Shown: in pieces, positions 6,926 through 14,841 of the stretch
How the letters are laid out: every line of letters begins with the position of its first letter
Numbering within the stretch: the stretch's first letter is position 1
NCBI GenBank assembly: GCA_964638815.1
Contig: CAZXBB010000097.1
Location: 1 to 14,841, forward strand
DNA from: CAZXBB01 sp964638815
Lineage (GTDB): Bacteria > Planctomycetota > Phycisphaerae > Phycisphaerales > SM1A02
DNA length: 14,841 nucleotides
Reading direction: 5' to 3'
Notes under the pieces: model-generated
The model's input: only the letters and a program-made list of their open reading frames with translations
What the model was told of the DNA's origin: nothing
Databases searched by the model: none
Program-made: the position numbers and the translations under genes

Positions 6926-8206
6926 TCAGGCGTCGATGTCCAGCGGACCCTTGGGAACGCAGACACAGGCCAGGCACGAACCATCCTCCGGTTCCGCCCC
7001 GGGATCGGTGGAATATTCCACCTCGCCCGACTTGACGGCCGTGAGGCACGTGCCGCAGTTGCCGGCGCGGCAGCCTGAGTCGATGTGAATGTCGTGGCTT
7101 TCGGCGAACTCGAGGATCGAGTCGAAGGAGGCGTCCCAGGCGACCGTCCTGCCCGACCGGCTGAAGTTGACGTCGAAGGTGGCCGCCGCGGCCGCACCGG
7201 CGTCGGCCTTCGGCTTCGGCGCGGTCTTCTTGACCGACGCCGGTCCGAACGCCTCGAGGTGGACCCTGTTCTTCGGAACCCCCCAGGCTTCCAGGTCGGC
7301 GGTGAGCGACTGCATCATCGGCGGCGGGCCGCACATCAGGAAGTCGTAATTGTTGGACGGCAGCAGTCGCTTGAAGAGGTCCACGCTGACGCGCTCGGCG
7401 TGCTGGTAGTCCTTCCCCTCTACGTCCGAATCGCGGGGATCGCTGTAGCACACGTGAAGCTGGACGTTCGGATGCCGGGCCGCCACGTCGCTGAGGTGCT
7501 CGCGCATCGCGTGCTCGTCGCCGTGCCGGATGCCGTAGAAGAACCACGTTTCGCGCTTCGATCCGGATTCGGCGATCGCGTTCAGCATGCTGAGCACGGG
7601 CGTCAGCCCGACGCCGCCGCCGATCAGGACGATCGGCGTGTCCTTCGTCATGTCGAGAAAGAAGTGGCCGGAGGCGGCCTTCACGTCCAGAATGGCGCCT
7701 TCCTTAACGTGGTCGTGGAAGTAGTTGGACGACAGGCCGGGCGGGATGTCGGGCTTGTCGCGCGGGGGCGGGACGCGCTTGATCGACACGCGGTAGTAGC
7801 TCTTGCGGGGCGCGTCCGACAGCGAGTAGCAGCGGATGATCGGCTTCTCCTGCCCTTCGATGTTCAGGTTGAACGTCAGGTACTGTCCCGGCTTGAAGCC
7901 CGGCAGCTCCTTGCGGTCGTGCGGGGCCAGGTAGAACGAGCAGATGTCGCCCGGCTCGGGCACCCTCTTCTGCACCTCGAATTTTCGCCAGCCGTTCCAG
8001 GCCGCCGCCTCGTGCTCCTTGTCCTGGCGGATCTCGCGGGCGATCGCGAGACGCTCCTCGAGAACGTCGAGCTCGAGCTGGTGCCGGGTCCGGGCGACCC
8101 CGACGCGACGCAGCGACACGAAGAGCGACGTCGCGGCCTGGAGGAGCACGAGCCCCACGAGGGCCGCGCCGACGATCCATGCGTATTCGCTGATCCACTC
8201 GGGCAT
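6926..8206 (-). CDS. Membrane-anchored NAD(P)H oxidoreductase with FAD and C-terminal [2Fe-2S] domain
   Basis: Predicted 426 residues. One helix (about 8-31) is followed by SLRR and a charged helical stretch (40-70), which places the rest in the cytoplasm. Residues about 73-325 are a ferredoxin-NADP reductase-type module. RCYS (125-128) is the flavin motif, GGGVGLTP (196-203) the nucleotide phosphate loop, and CGPPPMM (292-298) the NAD(P)-side motif. A Lys/Ala linker (326-343) leads to a plant-type ferredoxin with Cys379, 384 and 387 and probably Cys414. The order is reductase first and ferredoxin last, unlike NqrF. It would oxidise NAD(P)H and hand single electrons to the iron-sulfur protein or cytochrome b of this operon; the partner is inferred. 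The ATG at 8206 follows GGAG at 6 nt; an in-frame GTG directly before it is less well spaced. It starts 20 nt after the porin stop. Confidence 0.9.
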   Translation of the reverse strand: MPEWISEYAWIVGAALVGLVLLQAATSLFVSLRRVGVARTRHQLELDVLEERLAIAREIRQDKEHEAAAWNGWRKFEVQKRVPEPGDICSFYLAPHDRKELPGFKPGQYLTFNLNIEGQEKPIIRCYSLSDAPRKSYYRVSIKRVPPPRDKPDIPPGLSSNYFHDHVKEGAILDVKAASGHFFLDMTKDTPIVLIGGGVGLTPVLSMLNAIAESGSKRETWFFYGIRHGDEHAMREHLSDVAARHPNVQLHVCYSDPRDSDVEGKDYQHAERVSVDLFKRLLPSNNYDFLMCGPPPMMQSLTADLEAWGVPKNRVHLEAFGPASVKKTAPKPKADAGAAAAATFDVNFSRSGRTVAWDASFDSILEFAESHDIHIDSGCRAGNCGTCLTAVKSGEVEYSTDPGAEPEDGSCLACVCVPKGPLDIDA

Positions 8207-8226
8207 CACGGTCTCCGCGATCGGGC

Positions 8227-9639
8227 TCAGAACTTGAACAGCAGCTCCATGCGGGCGCCGTATCCCTCCTGGCCACCGTCCGGGAACGAAACGAACGAGT
8301 CCACCCGGAAGATGGTGTGCTTGCCGATCGCCTGCTGATAGTTGCCGCCGACCGCGAGGAGGCCCTGTTCGACGCTGTTGGTGCTCGTGCGTCCGCCGAT
8401 CTCGAAGTTGAGCTGCTTGCGGGTTTCGTCGAAGAGGTGCTGGTAGCCGATCGCGACGCCGGCGGCGTTGTCCGCGCGGTTCCCGAGGGCCGCGCCGTAC
8501 TGTCCGAGCCCGACCGCGGCGAACAGGAGCCCGGTCTCACCGAGCGGGCCGCCGGCCTGCGGGTCGCGGGCGGCCGACGCGAACTCGTCGATGCCCCAGA
8601 AACCGTTGATGTAGACCGTGTCCTCGGTGTGGTGCGGCGTCCACGACACCTCGGCGAAGAGGAGCTGCCCGCTGGACACCTTGGCGTTCTCGGTGTCCAG
8701 CGCCTCCGAGCCCACCAATCGGAACGCCGTGTTGATCTGCCCGAGACGCTGGGTCGCGCTGATGCCCCAGTAGAAGCCGTCGCCCCCGGCCATGCCGTCG
8801 CCCGCGACGTAGATCAGGTCGACGTTCCACGTGCTCTTCCGATAGTCCGCCTCGGTGAAGAGGGCCAGCATGTCGGTGCCGCCCTCCTCGTCGTTGTCGT
8901 CGCGGTGGATGTCGTCGAAGCCGTAGAAGAACGTCAGCTTGAGGTCGCTGCCGCCAGGCGGGATCAGCGTGTCGCGCACCAGCGCGACGCCGTCGATCTG
9001 GTCGTTGATGAGCAGACCCTGCTGGAAGAAGATCGGCTGCCGCCCGACCGCGATGCCCCAGTCGAGCAGTCCGGTGTCCGTCGGGTCGAGGTCGGGGAAC
9101 ATCTCGCCGAAGTCGCCTTCGAAGAACAGCGTGGTGATCCGCGCGTTGAGCGCGTCGTCCCAGCCGTCCCGGCTGTTGGGCTCGAACGTGTAGCCGGTGA
9201 ACCGCTCGTCCTGGTCGAACGGGCGCACGCCGATGAGGACGCGCTCGGTTCCCGTGAGCTGGAGATTGGCGAAGAGGTCGAGCCGATTGGCCCACTCCGT
9301 GGACTCGCGCGTTCCGTTGTCGAACGTCTGGATCGCCGTCCGCAGCGTGCCGAAGACCAGCACCGAGGGCTGCCACGTCGAGCCGCCCGGCATGTCGATG
9401 CCCCTGTCGAGCACGCCCGTCCCCAGGAACGGCGCGCCCAGCTCGAGGATGGGCTTCGGGCGCGCCGGGAAGTCGTGCAGCCGCAGCGGAACGGGCGTGT
9501 CCGGGAAGCGGCTGTCGCCCTCGTCCCCGGGTTCGTCCGCGTCGGCGGCGGGCACTCCTGAACCGGTAAGCAGCACGCAACCTCCGACGATGATGGTCCG
9601 GCGCAGTCCGGAGGCCATCCCACCCCTGTGCTCAAACAT
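8227..9639 (-). CDS. Outer-membrane beta-barrel porin
   Basis: Predicted 470 residues with an N-terminal signal peptide (core about 16-30). Alternating polar and hydrophobic stretches run throughout, and the protein ends in phenylalanine (LLFKF), typical of barrels inserted by the BAM machinery. A segment around WGIAVGRQPIFFQQG resembles strands and constriction regions of alginate-export-type or carbohydrate-type porins. There are no CxxCH motifs, so it carries no covalent heme itself. Its place between a multiheme cytochrome and a reductase gene suggests either a conduit that sheathes a cytochrome, as in porin-cytochrome complexes, or substrate entry; neither is proven. The ATG at 9639 has AAGGAG 10 nt upstream. 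Met8 at 9618 is a possible alternative start and keeps the signal peptide. Confidence 0.8.
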   Translation of the reverse strand: MFEHRGGMASGLRRTIIVGGCVLLTGSGVPAADADEPGDEGDSRFPDTPVPLRLHDFPARPKPILELGAPFLGTGVLDRGIDMPGGSTWQPSVLVFGTLRTAIQTFDNGTRESTEWANRLDLFANLQLTGTERVLIGVRPFDQDERFTGYTFEPNSRDGWDDALNARITTLFFEGDFGEMFPDLDPTDTGLLDWGIAVGRQPIFFQQGLLINDQIDGVALVRDTLIPPGGSDLKLTFFYGFDDIHRDDNDEEGGTDMLALFTEADYRKSTWNVDLIYVAGDGMAGGDGFYWGISATQRLGQINTAFRLVGSEALDTENAKVSSGQLLFAEVSWTPHHTEDTVYINGFWGIDEFASAARDPQAGGPLGETGLLFAAVGLGQYGAALGNRADNAAGVAIGYQHLFDETRKQLNFEIGGRTSTNSVEQGLLAVGGNYQQAIGKHTIFRVDSFVSFPDGGQEGYGARMELLFKF

Positions 9640-9711
9640 CGTCTGAACGCTCCTTACGTGGATACGCGGCGTGGCGCCGCACCTTGATGAGGATCCCTCC
9701 GCGGCAAGTCG

Positions 9712-11721
9712 TCACCGGCCCGCGGTCGTCTCGTGGCCGTCCGTGTCCACGTCGAAGACATGCTCTCGCTCCCAGAGGACCATGTGACCGTCGCGAAGGC
9801 CGTCGGCCAGCTCCCTCGGGGTCATGTTGTAGTCGAAACCGACGAGGCCGATCGCGTCGAGCAGGTGGATCGGGACCATCGCCGCGATCATCTCCACGTG
9901 CGCCGTGTACGGCCCGTGACCGGTGAGGTCACGCGCCGCGACCCGGTACGTGGGCATGCGCTCGCCGTCGGGCGGGATCGTCTGCCGGTGCTTGCGCGCC
10001 CCGCGCGGCCGTCCGTAGATGCTGGTCGCCCGCGTCTCGGGTCGCAGGAACGGCAGGGGGTCGAGCGTGTAGTTGACGGCGAGCACCTGCTCGCGCTCGC
10101 CGCCGCGAAGGTTGCGCACGACGAACCTCGACTGGAGGCTGAAGAGCTGTTCGTCGAGCGGGAGATCGCCGTTGTGCACGTAGATCGAGTGCAGGTCGCG
10201 CACGTCCCCGTTGGGGTCGAGGTCGCCCGATTCCATCACGACCTTCCCGTAGCGGTCCTTCACGGTGACGTGGAGGAAGACAAGACGCTCCGCGTCGAAC
10301 CCGGTTGGCACGTCGTGTCCGTTGGTCCCGTTGCGCACGGGGACCTTGAATACGAGCCCCCGGCGGGAATCGGCCCTGGTCTCGACGATGTCGCCGAGCT
10401 TGTAGCCGTTGCGCAGGACCTCGTACCGCTGCTCCTCGCCCCACTTCAGCAGCTTGAAGTTCGGCTCGAGCACCTGCTCGCGCGCGTCGTAGCGGTCGTC
10501 GACCGAGGCCCACCGCTCGGGGAAGACGTAGCCTTCCGGCACGTTGTCCTCGAACTCGTCCGTGCCCCAGCCCGCCTCGTGGTCGAACGCGAGCCACTCG
10601 CGGATCGTCGCCATGCCCTCCGCGGTCGGATCGTCCTTCTCGCTCTCTTCCTTCACGGCGCCCGCCCGGTGCGGGAAGATGCCCGGGTGGATGATCGGGT
10701 AGTCGGGGCCCGCGAAGAAGTGGTTCGTGACCTTGCGGTCCTTGGTCGGCTTGCCGCCGATGATCGCGGCGGGGCCGGTGTCGTAGCCCGAGTTCTTGCC
10801 CTGCTCGCTGCCCATGTGGCAATCCTGGCAGGTCACGCCGTCTCGCGCCGCGGGCGACATCTTGTACGCGCTGAACGCCTCCTCGAGGCGGAAGCCGTTG
10901 ACCAGCGTCACGTCGTGGCAGGAGCCGCAGAATCCGGGGGTCGTGATCGCGAAGAACTTCTCCGCGCCGGTGTGGATGTCGCGTCCGGGCTTGTCGGGAT
11001 CCGTGTTGACCGTGTACTCCTCCGGGCTCGCGATGACGCGCTGAAGCTCCTCGCCGCCGGTCGGGCCGTACACCGTCTGGAACAGGTCGCCCTCCTCGAT
11101 CGCGAGGCGTCCGCTGAGCCGGCCGTACGCGGTGTTCACGCGGTGGCAGACGATGCACGTCACGCCCTCGCGCGAGGTCGGGTGACGATCGATGTTGCTC
11201 ATGAACTCCGGTTCGCCGAGGTTCATGCCGACGGGCGTGTGGCAGCGGATGCAGAAGTCGCCGTTCGTGCCGTTCGAGAGGAACACGACCGTTCCCTGGA
11301 AGGCGTTGAAGATCGGGCTCAACTGCGCGTACGCGTGCGCCGAGACCGACCACTCCTCGAAGTGCTGCGGGTGACACGTCTGGCAGGTTCGCGCTGACGG
11401 GAATCGATCGGAAAGGAACAGTTCCGCGTGCGCCTTGTCCACGGCGGCCTGCGCGTCCTCGGCCGCGGGCGCCTCGTCCGCCGCCGGAGCGATCGGGTCG
11501 CTGAGGAGATCGTCGTCGCCGCCGAGGAGATCCTCGTCGTCGCCGAGCAGATCCTGCGGGCCGGAGGTGCTCTCCTGCGCCACGGCCACGGGGCCCGAGA
11601 GGGAGAATCCGGCGGGGGAGCCGGGCAGGTTGGTCAGGATCGTCGGCGCGACGAAACAACCTGCGGCGCCGAGAATGATCCAGGTGCGGGGTCGGAAAAG
11701 GGTCGAGGTTCCGGTTGCCAT
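9712..11721 (-). CDS. Secreted pentaheme cytochrome c with N-terminal DLLG motif and C-terminal beta-rich domain
   Basis: First gene of the operon; 669 residues. A signal peptide (about 12-48) is likely cleaved after AVA. The mature N-terminus begins with an acidic DLLG-type repeat (56-73) and an Ala/Glu-rich spacer. Five CxxCH sites start at Cys113, 157, 189, 265 and 298, with extra histidines nearby as possible second ligands (H118, H129, H180). The pattern fits the broad multiheme cytochrome/c554-related superfamily. Residues about 460-669 are heme-free and rich in predicted beta strands; NGTNGHDVPTG near their start is a motif I associate with such cytochrome C-terminal domains, and its His may be a heme ligand. 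The start is supported by GGAG 8 nt upstream. It probably acts as the terminal periplasmic or surface carrier, possibly with the porin encoded next; this role is inferred. The substrate is unknown. Confidence 0.88.
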   Translation of the reverse strand: MATGTSTLFRPRTWIILGAAGCFVAPTILTNLPGSPAGFSLSGPVAVAQESTSGPQDLLGDDEDLLGGDDDLLSDPIAPAADEAPAAEDAQAAVDKAHAELFLSDRFPSARTCQTCHPQHFEEWSVSAHAYAQLSPIFNAFQGTVVFLSNGTNGDFCIRCHTPVGMNLGEPEFMSNIDRHPTSREGVTCIVCHRVNTAYGRLSGRLAIEEGDLFQTVYGPTGGEELQRVIASPEEYTVNTDPDKPGRDIHTGAEKFFAITTPGFCGSCHDVTLVNGFRLEEAFSAYKMSPAARDGVTCQDCHMGSEQGKNSGYDTGPAAIIGGKPTKDRKVTNHFFAGPDYPIIHPGIFPHRAGAVKEESEKDDPTAEGMATIREWLAFDHEAGWGTDEFEDNVPEGYVFPERWASVDDRYDAREQVLEPNFKLLKWGEEQRYEVLRNGYKLGDIVETRADSRRGLVFKVPVRNGTNGHDVPTGFDAERLVFLHVTVKDRYGKVVMESGDLDPNGDVRDLHSIYVHNGDLPLDEQLFSLQSRFVVRNLRGGEREQVLAVNYTLDPLPFLRPETRATSIYGRPRGARKHRQTIPPDGERMPTYRVAARDLTGHGPYTAHVEMIAAMVPIHLLDAIGLVGFDYNMTPRELADGLRDGHMVLWEREHVFDVDTDGHETTAGR
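11503..11553 (-). repeat. Short DLLG heptad motif in the pentaheme cytochrome
   Basis: Residues 57-73 read DLLGDDEDLLGGDDDLL, about two and a half units of the same heptad that forms the 15-unit array in the decaheme cytochrome. Here it lies at the start of the mature protein, before the first heme. Sharing of this uncommon motif by two proteins of one operon suggests common function or intragenomic copying. Confidence 0.8.
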
Positions 11722-11858
11722 TTGGGGATCTCCGCGATGACGGTTGGGGCGAGGGGAGTTTATCGCAATTCGGGCCCGCCATGTAGACTCAATGTCGTGC
11801 GATCGGGCGGCCGCGTTCGCCCGATCCGACCGAGGGAGGCCCCCCCCTTTCCGCGCTC
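11722..11858. promoter_or_regulatory. Divergent intergenic region between the redox operon and the cyclase-kinase gene
   Basis: The 137-bp gap separates two divergently transcribed units, so promoters for both should lie here. The most AT-rich part is around 11757-11770. On the minus strand it contains GATAAACT, which could serve as a -10-like element, but no well-spaced -35 was found. On the plus strand TAGACT at 11784 is a weak -10 candidate. No CRP-type TGTGA-N6-TCACA palindrome is visible. Exact start sites cannot be fixed from sequence. Confidence 0.45.
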
Positions 11859-14648
11859 ATGGAAACCACCTCCGCTCCAGTCACGCCGGCTGCCCACACT
11901 GCCGTCACCACGCTGCTGCTGACGGACATCGTTGACAGCACGAAGCTCGTCGAGCGTCTCGGCGACGTGCGGGCGGCGGCCGTCTTCGGGGCCGCCGACC
12001 GCCTCGCCCGCGACCTCCTCCGCAGCCACAACGGGCAGGAGATCGACAAGACCGACGGCTTCCTCTTCCTCTTCGGCCGGCCGGTGGACGCGGTGCTCTT
12101 TGCGCTCGCCTACCACGAGGGGCTCCGCGCCGTCTCCGGGAAGGAGGGCGTCGAGCTCAAGGCCCGGGCGGGAATCCACCTCGGGGAGTTGGTCGTCATC
12201 GAGAACGATCCCGCGGACGTGGCGCGGGGCGCGAAGCCGGTCGAGGTCGAGGGCATCGCGAAGCCGCTGGCCGCGCGCATCATGTCGCTTGCCCAGGGTG
12301 GTCAGACACTGATGACGGGCAGTGCGTTCGACCTCGCCCGGCGCGCGGTGGTCGGCAGCGCCGGCGCGCCGCCGGGAACCGCGTGGCGCGCGCACGGCGC
12401 GTACATGCTCAAGGGCTGCGAGGAACCCATCGACGTCTTCGAAGTCGGGGTCGAAGGCCTCGCCCCGTTGTCCGCGCCCCCGGACACCGAGAAGGCGAAG
12501 CGTTCGGTCGCCGCCGGTGACGAGGAGACGCTGGGCTGGCGTCCGGCGGCGGGACAGCCGGTCCCGCAGCGTCGCGGCTGGGTGCTCGACCAGAAGCTCG
12601 GCGAGGGCGGCTTCGGCGAGGTCTGGCTCGCCGTCAACAAGAGCACGGGCGGGCGCCGCGTCTTCAAGTTCTGCTTCGACGCGGCGAGGATGCGCTCCCT
12701 CAAGCGCGAGCTGACGCTCTTCCGGCTGCTGCGCGACGCCCTCGGCGACCGCAAGGACATCGCCCGCCTCTTCGAAGTCCAGCTCGAGGAGCCGCCCTAT
12801 TTCCTCGAGAGTGAGTACACGCCCGCGGGCAGTCTCGCGGACTGGGCGCGGTCGAAGGGAGGCATCGACCAGGTGCCGCTTGAGACCCGCATCGACCTCG
12901 TCGCCCGCGCCGCCCGCGCCGTCGCCGCGGCGCACTCCGTCGGCATCGTTCACAAGGACATCAAGCCCGGGAACATCCTGATCAGCGAGGAAGAGGGCGA
13001 GCCGCGCCCGCGTCTGGCCGATTTCGGCATCGGCACGCTCTCGCATCCGGAGGACATGGAAGGCCGCAACATCACGATCGCCGGCTTCACGCCCGCGACG
13101 GAGGGCGGCGGCACGACGACGACGCAGATGTACGCCCCGCCCGAGCTGCTCGCGGGAAAGCCGTTCACCGTGCTCGGTGACGTCTACGCGCTGGGCGTCA
13201 TGCTCTACCAGATGGTGGTCGGCGATCTCGACCGGCCGCTCGCGCAGGGGTGGGAGCGCGATGTTCCCATGCCGCTGCTGCGCGAGGACATCGCCGCGTG
13301 CGTCGAAGGTCACGACCAGGAGCGTCTCGGCAGCGCGCAGGGGCTCGCCAAGCGCCTCGAGCGTCTGCCGGAGCGGCGCCGCGCGTACAACCGGCGGCGG
13401 GTCGCGCGCGTGGCGGTCGGCGTGGTCTGCCTGCTCGCGCTCCTCGGCGTGGTCGCGGGCGTGTGGGGGTTCCGCGAGAATTTGCTCAGGCACGCGAAGG
13501 AGATCGAGGCGGAGAAGGCGAAGAACGCTTTGCGGCTGCTCGAGGAGTTCATCGCGTCTCCCGATCCGCTGGACAAGTTCGGTCGCAACGTGCGCGTCAT
13601 CGACATGCTCCCGCGGGGCGAGGCGATGTTCGCGGCGGTCGACGAGCCCGAGGTCAAGGCGACGTGCCTGCTCACGCTGGGGCGCACCTACCGCAAGCTG
13701 AAGGAACTGGACAAGGCGAAGCAGCTCATCGACACGGTGTACGCGCTCCGCGAGCACTACCTGAAACCGCCGCACGAGGAGATTGCGCAGACGCTCGCGG
13801 AGCTGGGCGAGCTCGCCTTCGACATGGAGGAGAACGACCGGGCCGAGGACTACTACCGCCGGGCGCTCGCGATGCGGGAGGAGCTGGCGGAGCGCGACGG
13901 CACGGATCGCGCCCGGCTCGACCTGGCCGAGTCGTCCCAGCACCTCGCCGCCTTCCTGAACCGGCGGCGGGGGGATCCGGTCTCCGCGGAGCCGCTGTAC
14001 CGAAGAGCGCTCGAGATCCGGCAGGCCCTCCTGCCGGACGATCACCAGGACACCGTGCGCAGCGTCAGCAACATGGCCTTCTGCCTGATGGCGCAGGAGC
14101 GTTTTGCCGAGGCCGAGCCCTTCCTCGCCGAGGCGCTGACGTCGATGCGCAAGCTCCACGACGACGATCCCGATCACCTCGAGATCGGCTACGCCACCAA
14201 CAACCTCGGGCGCTGCCGCATGGAGCTCGGTCGCTACGACGAGGCGCGAACGCTGCTCGAGGAAGCGGTGCGCATCAAGGACGCCGGAAAGGAGGCGAAG
14301 ACCGTCGAGCTGTCGAAGGCCGTCAGCCTGTTCTACCTCGGCGACGTTCTGCATCGCCGGCGCGAGGATGCCGGGGCCGAGCGCACGCTGCGCGAGGCGA
14401 TCGAGATCCAGACCCGTCTCGGCGACGACCGGCGTCTCGCCCGCACCGAGAGCCTCCTCGGCGAGTGCCTCACGGCGCTTGGGCGTCACGGCGAGGCGGA
14501 GACGCTGCTCCTCGGCGCGCTCGAGGTGCTGCGCGAGATGCGGGACTCCGATGCCGGGCGCACCCGCGCGCGGCTCGGTGAGCTCTACCGCAGCATGGGA
14601 AGACCGGCCGAGGCGCTCAAGTACGAGCAGACGCCGGATACGGGCTAG
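11859..14648 (+). CDS. Cyclase-like domain, Ser/Thr protein kinase, membrane helix and TPR signalling fusion
   Basis: Predicted 929 residues. Residues about 15-165 match the class III nucleotide cyclase fold: metal-site Asp23 (TDIVDST), Asp66 (KTDGF) and the AARI segment with Arg140. The usual Asn four residues before that Arg is Pro136, and the usual purine-selecting Lys position is Ile62. Residues about 240-505 are a Ser/Thr kinase: glycine loop LGEGGFGEVW, Lys270, Glu284, HKDIKPGN (365-372), DFG (388-390) and an APE-like APPE, all consistent with activity. A helix at about 515-537 follows, then roughly six or seven TPR-type repeats of about 42 residues to the C-terminus. Basic residues before the helix place cyclase and kinase in the cytoplasm and the TPRs in the periplasm. 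The ATG lacks a close ribosome site (GGGAGG is about 18-20 nt away). Being divergent to the redox operon, it may sense periplasmic state and signal to the cNMP-binding ferredoxin; this is inference. Confidence 0.9.
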   Translation: METTSAPVTPAAHTAVTTLLLTDIVDSTKLVERLGDVRAAAVFGAADRLARDLLRSHNGQEIDKTDGFLFLFGRPVDAVLFALAYHEGLRAVSGKEGVELKARAGIHLGELVVIENDPADVARGAKPVEVEGIAKPLAARIMSLAQGGQTLMTGSAFDLARRAVVGSAGAPPGTAWRAHGAYMLKGCEEPIDVFEVGVEGLAPLSAPPDTEKAKRSVAAGDEETLGWRPAAGQPVPQRRGWVLDQKLGEGGFGEVWLAVNKSTGGRRVFKFCFDAARMRSLKRELTLFRLLRDALGDRKDIARLFEVQLEEPPYFLESEYTPAGSLADWARSKGGIDQVPLETRIDLVARAARAVAAAHSVGIVHKDIKPGNILISEEEGEPRPRLADFGIGTLSHPEDMEGRNITIAGFTPATEGGGTTTTQMYAPPELLAGKPFTVLGDVYALGVMLYQMVVGDLDRPLAQGWERDVPMPLLREDIAACVEGHDQERLGSAQGLAKRLERLPERRRAYNRRRVARVAVGVVCLLALLGVVAGVWGFRENLLRHAKEIEAEKAKNALRLLEEFIASPDPLDKFGRNVRVIDMLPRGEAMFAAVDEPEVKATCLLTLGRTYRKLKELDKAKQLIDTVYALREHYLKPPHEEIAQTLAELGELAFDMEENDRAEDYYRRALAMREELAERDGTDRARLDLAESSQHLAAFLNRRRGDPVSAEPLYRRALEIRQALLPDDHQDTVRSVSNMAFCLMAQERFAEAEPFLAEALTSMRKLHDDDPDHLEIGYATNNLGRCRMELGRYDEARTLLEEAVRIKDAGKEAKTVELSKAVSLFYLGDVLHRRREDAGAERTLREAIEIQTRLGDDRRLARTESLLGECLTALGRHGEAETLLLGALEVLREMRDSDAGRTRARLGELYRSMGRPAEALKYEQTPDTG

Positions 14649-14724
14649 AGTGCTGTGGACTCAGGCCGGAACCGCGATGCCGGCTCTGGCCGCCCGTTGA
14701 AGAACTGCAACGCGCCCCAAGGCT

Positions 14725-14834
14725 GTGTGCCCCGGTCCTTGGCTCGGCAAGGGCCGGGTGGTGTACGAAGTTCCGAAGCCGTGGTTCCATTGGCACCCCA
14801 CCCGGCCCTGTCAGAGCACAGGACCGGGGCACAC
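14725..14834. repeat. 110-bp imperfect palindromic repeat, copy C
   Basis: Identical arms and the same length as copies A and B at the left edge. The loop has about six differences from copy B. It lies 76 bp after the stop of the cyclase-kinase gene, in a gene-free end of 193 bp, and is followed by CGGAACC as after copy B. Same orientation as the left copies. With those it brackets the complete locus. Confidence 0.85.
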
Positions 14835-14841
14835 CGGAACC

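Noticed and set aside
5778..7547. Extended N-terminus for the tetraheme cytochrome
   Set aside because: The extension overlaps the reductase gene, has no protein character, and a good ribosome site and signal peptide lie at 6903-6890.
11760..14489. Minus-strand open frame of 909 codons opposite the cyclase-kinase gene
   Set aside because: No recognisable domain, Arg/Leu/Glu-rich composition typical of antisense shadows, and the plus strand carries clear cyclase, kinase and TPR motifs.
14665..14684. Terminator hairpin after the cyclase-kinase gene
   Set aside because: GCCGG and CCGGC can pair around a 10-nt loop, but the stem is short and no T-run follows; not strong enough to list.

Overview
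The window is GC-rich DNA from a Gram-negative bacterium. Supporting signs are an outer-membrane beta-barrel, several periplasmic c-type cytochromes, and a large cyclase/Ser-Thr kinase/TPR fusion of the kind common in Planctomycetota, Myxococcota and similar phyla. The low-complexity acidic DLLGG repeats would also suit a planctomycete-like genome. No rRNA or marker gene is present, so the phylum is a guess.

Layout: (1) Positions 1-577 hold no credible gene. They contain two full copies and one fragment of a 110-bp hairpin-forming repeat, then a degenerate TTCCCG tract with G-quadruplex potential on the minus strand. (2) Positions 11721 down to 578 are one minus-strand, tightly packed seven-gene operon. 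In transcription order it encodes a pentaheme cytochrome c, an outer-membrane porin, a membrane-anchored FAD/NAD(P)H-[2Fe-2S] reductase, a tetraheme c554-like cytochrome, a cytoplasmic protein joining two cyclic-nucleotide-binding domains to a four-cluster ferredoxin module, a diheme cytochrome b-like membrane protein, and a membrane-anchored decaheme cytochrome c. The last three overlap by 4 bp. (3) A 137-bp divergent intergenic region follows. (4) On the plus strand, 11859-14648 encodes a class III cyclase-like domain, a Ser/Thr kinase, one membrane helix and TPRs. (5) A third copy of the 110-bp repeat lies at the right edge, so copies of the element flank the whole locus.

Working model (inference): NAD(P)H electrons enter at the flavoprotein and pass through the iron-sulfur protein and the b hemes across the inner membrane. 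They then move to the decaheme, tetraheme and pentaheme cytochromes and perhaps through the porin to an outside acceptor; the reverse direction is equally possible. The unusual part is control. The iron-sulfur subunit carries a canonical cyclic-nucleotide pocket, and the divergent neighbour carries a cyclase-like domain, so a second messenger may gate electron flow directly at the enzyme. Two cytochromes also share an acidic DLLGG heptad motif (15 copies in one, about 2.5 in the other) that may act as a dedicated linker or docking element.
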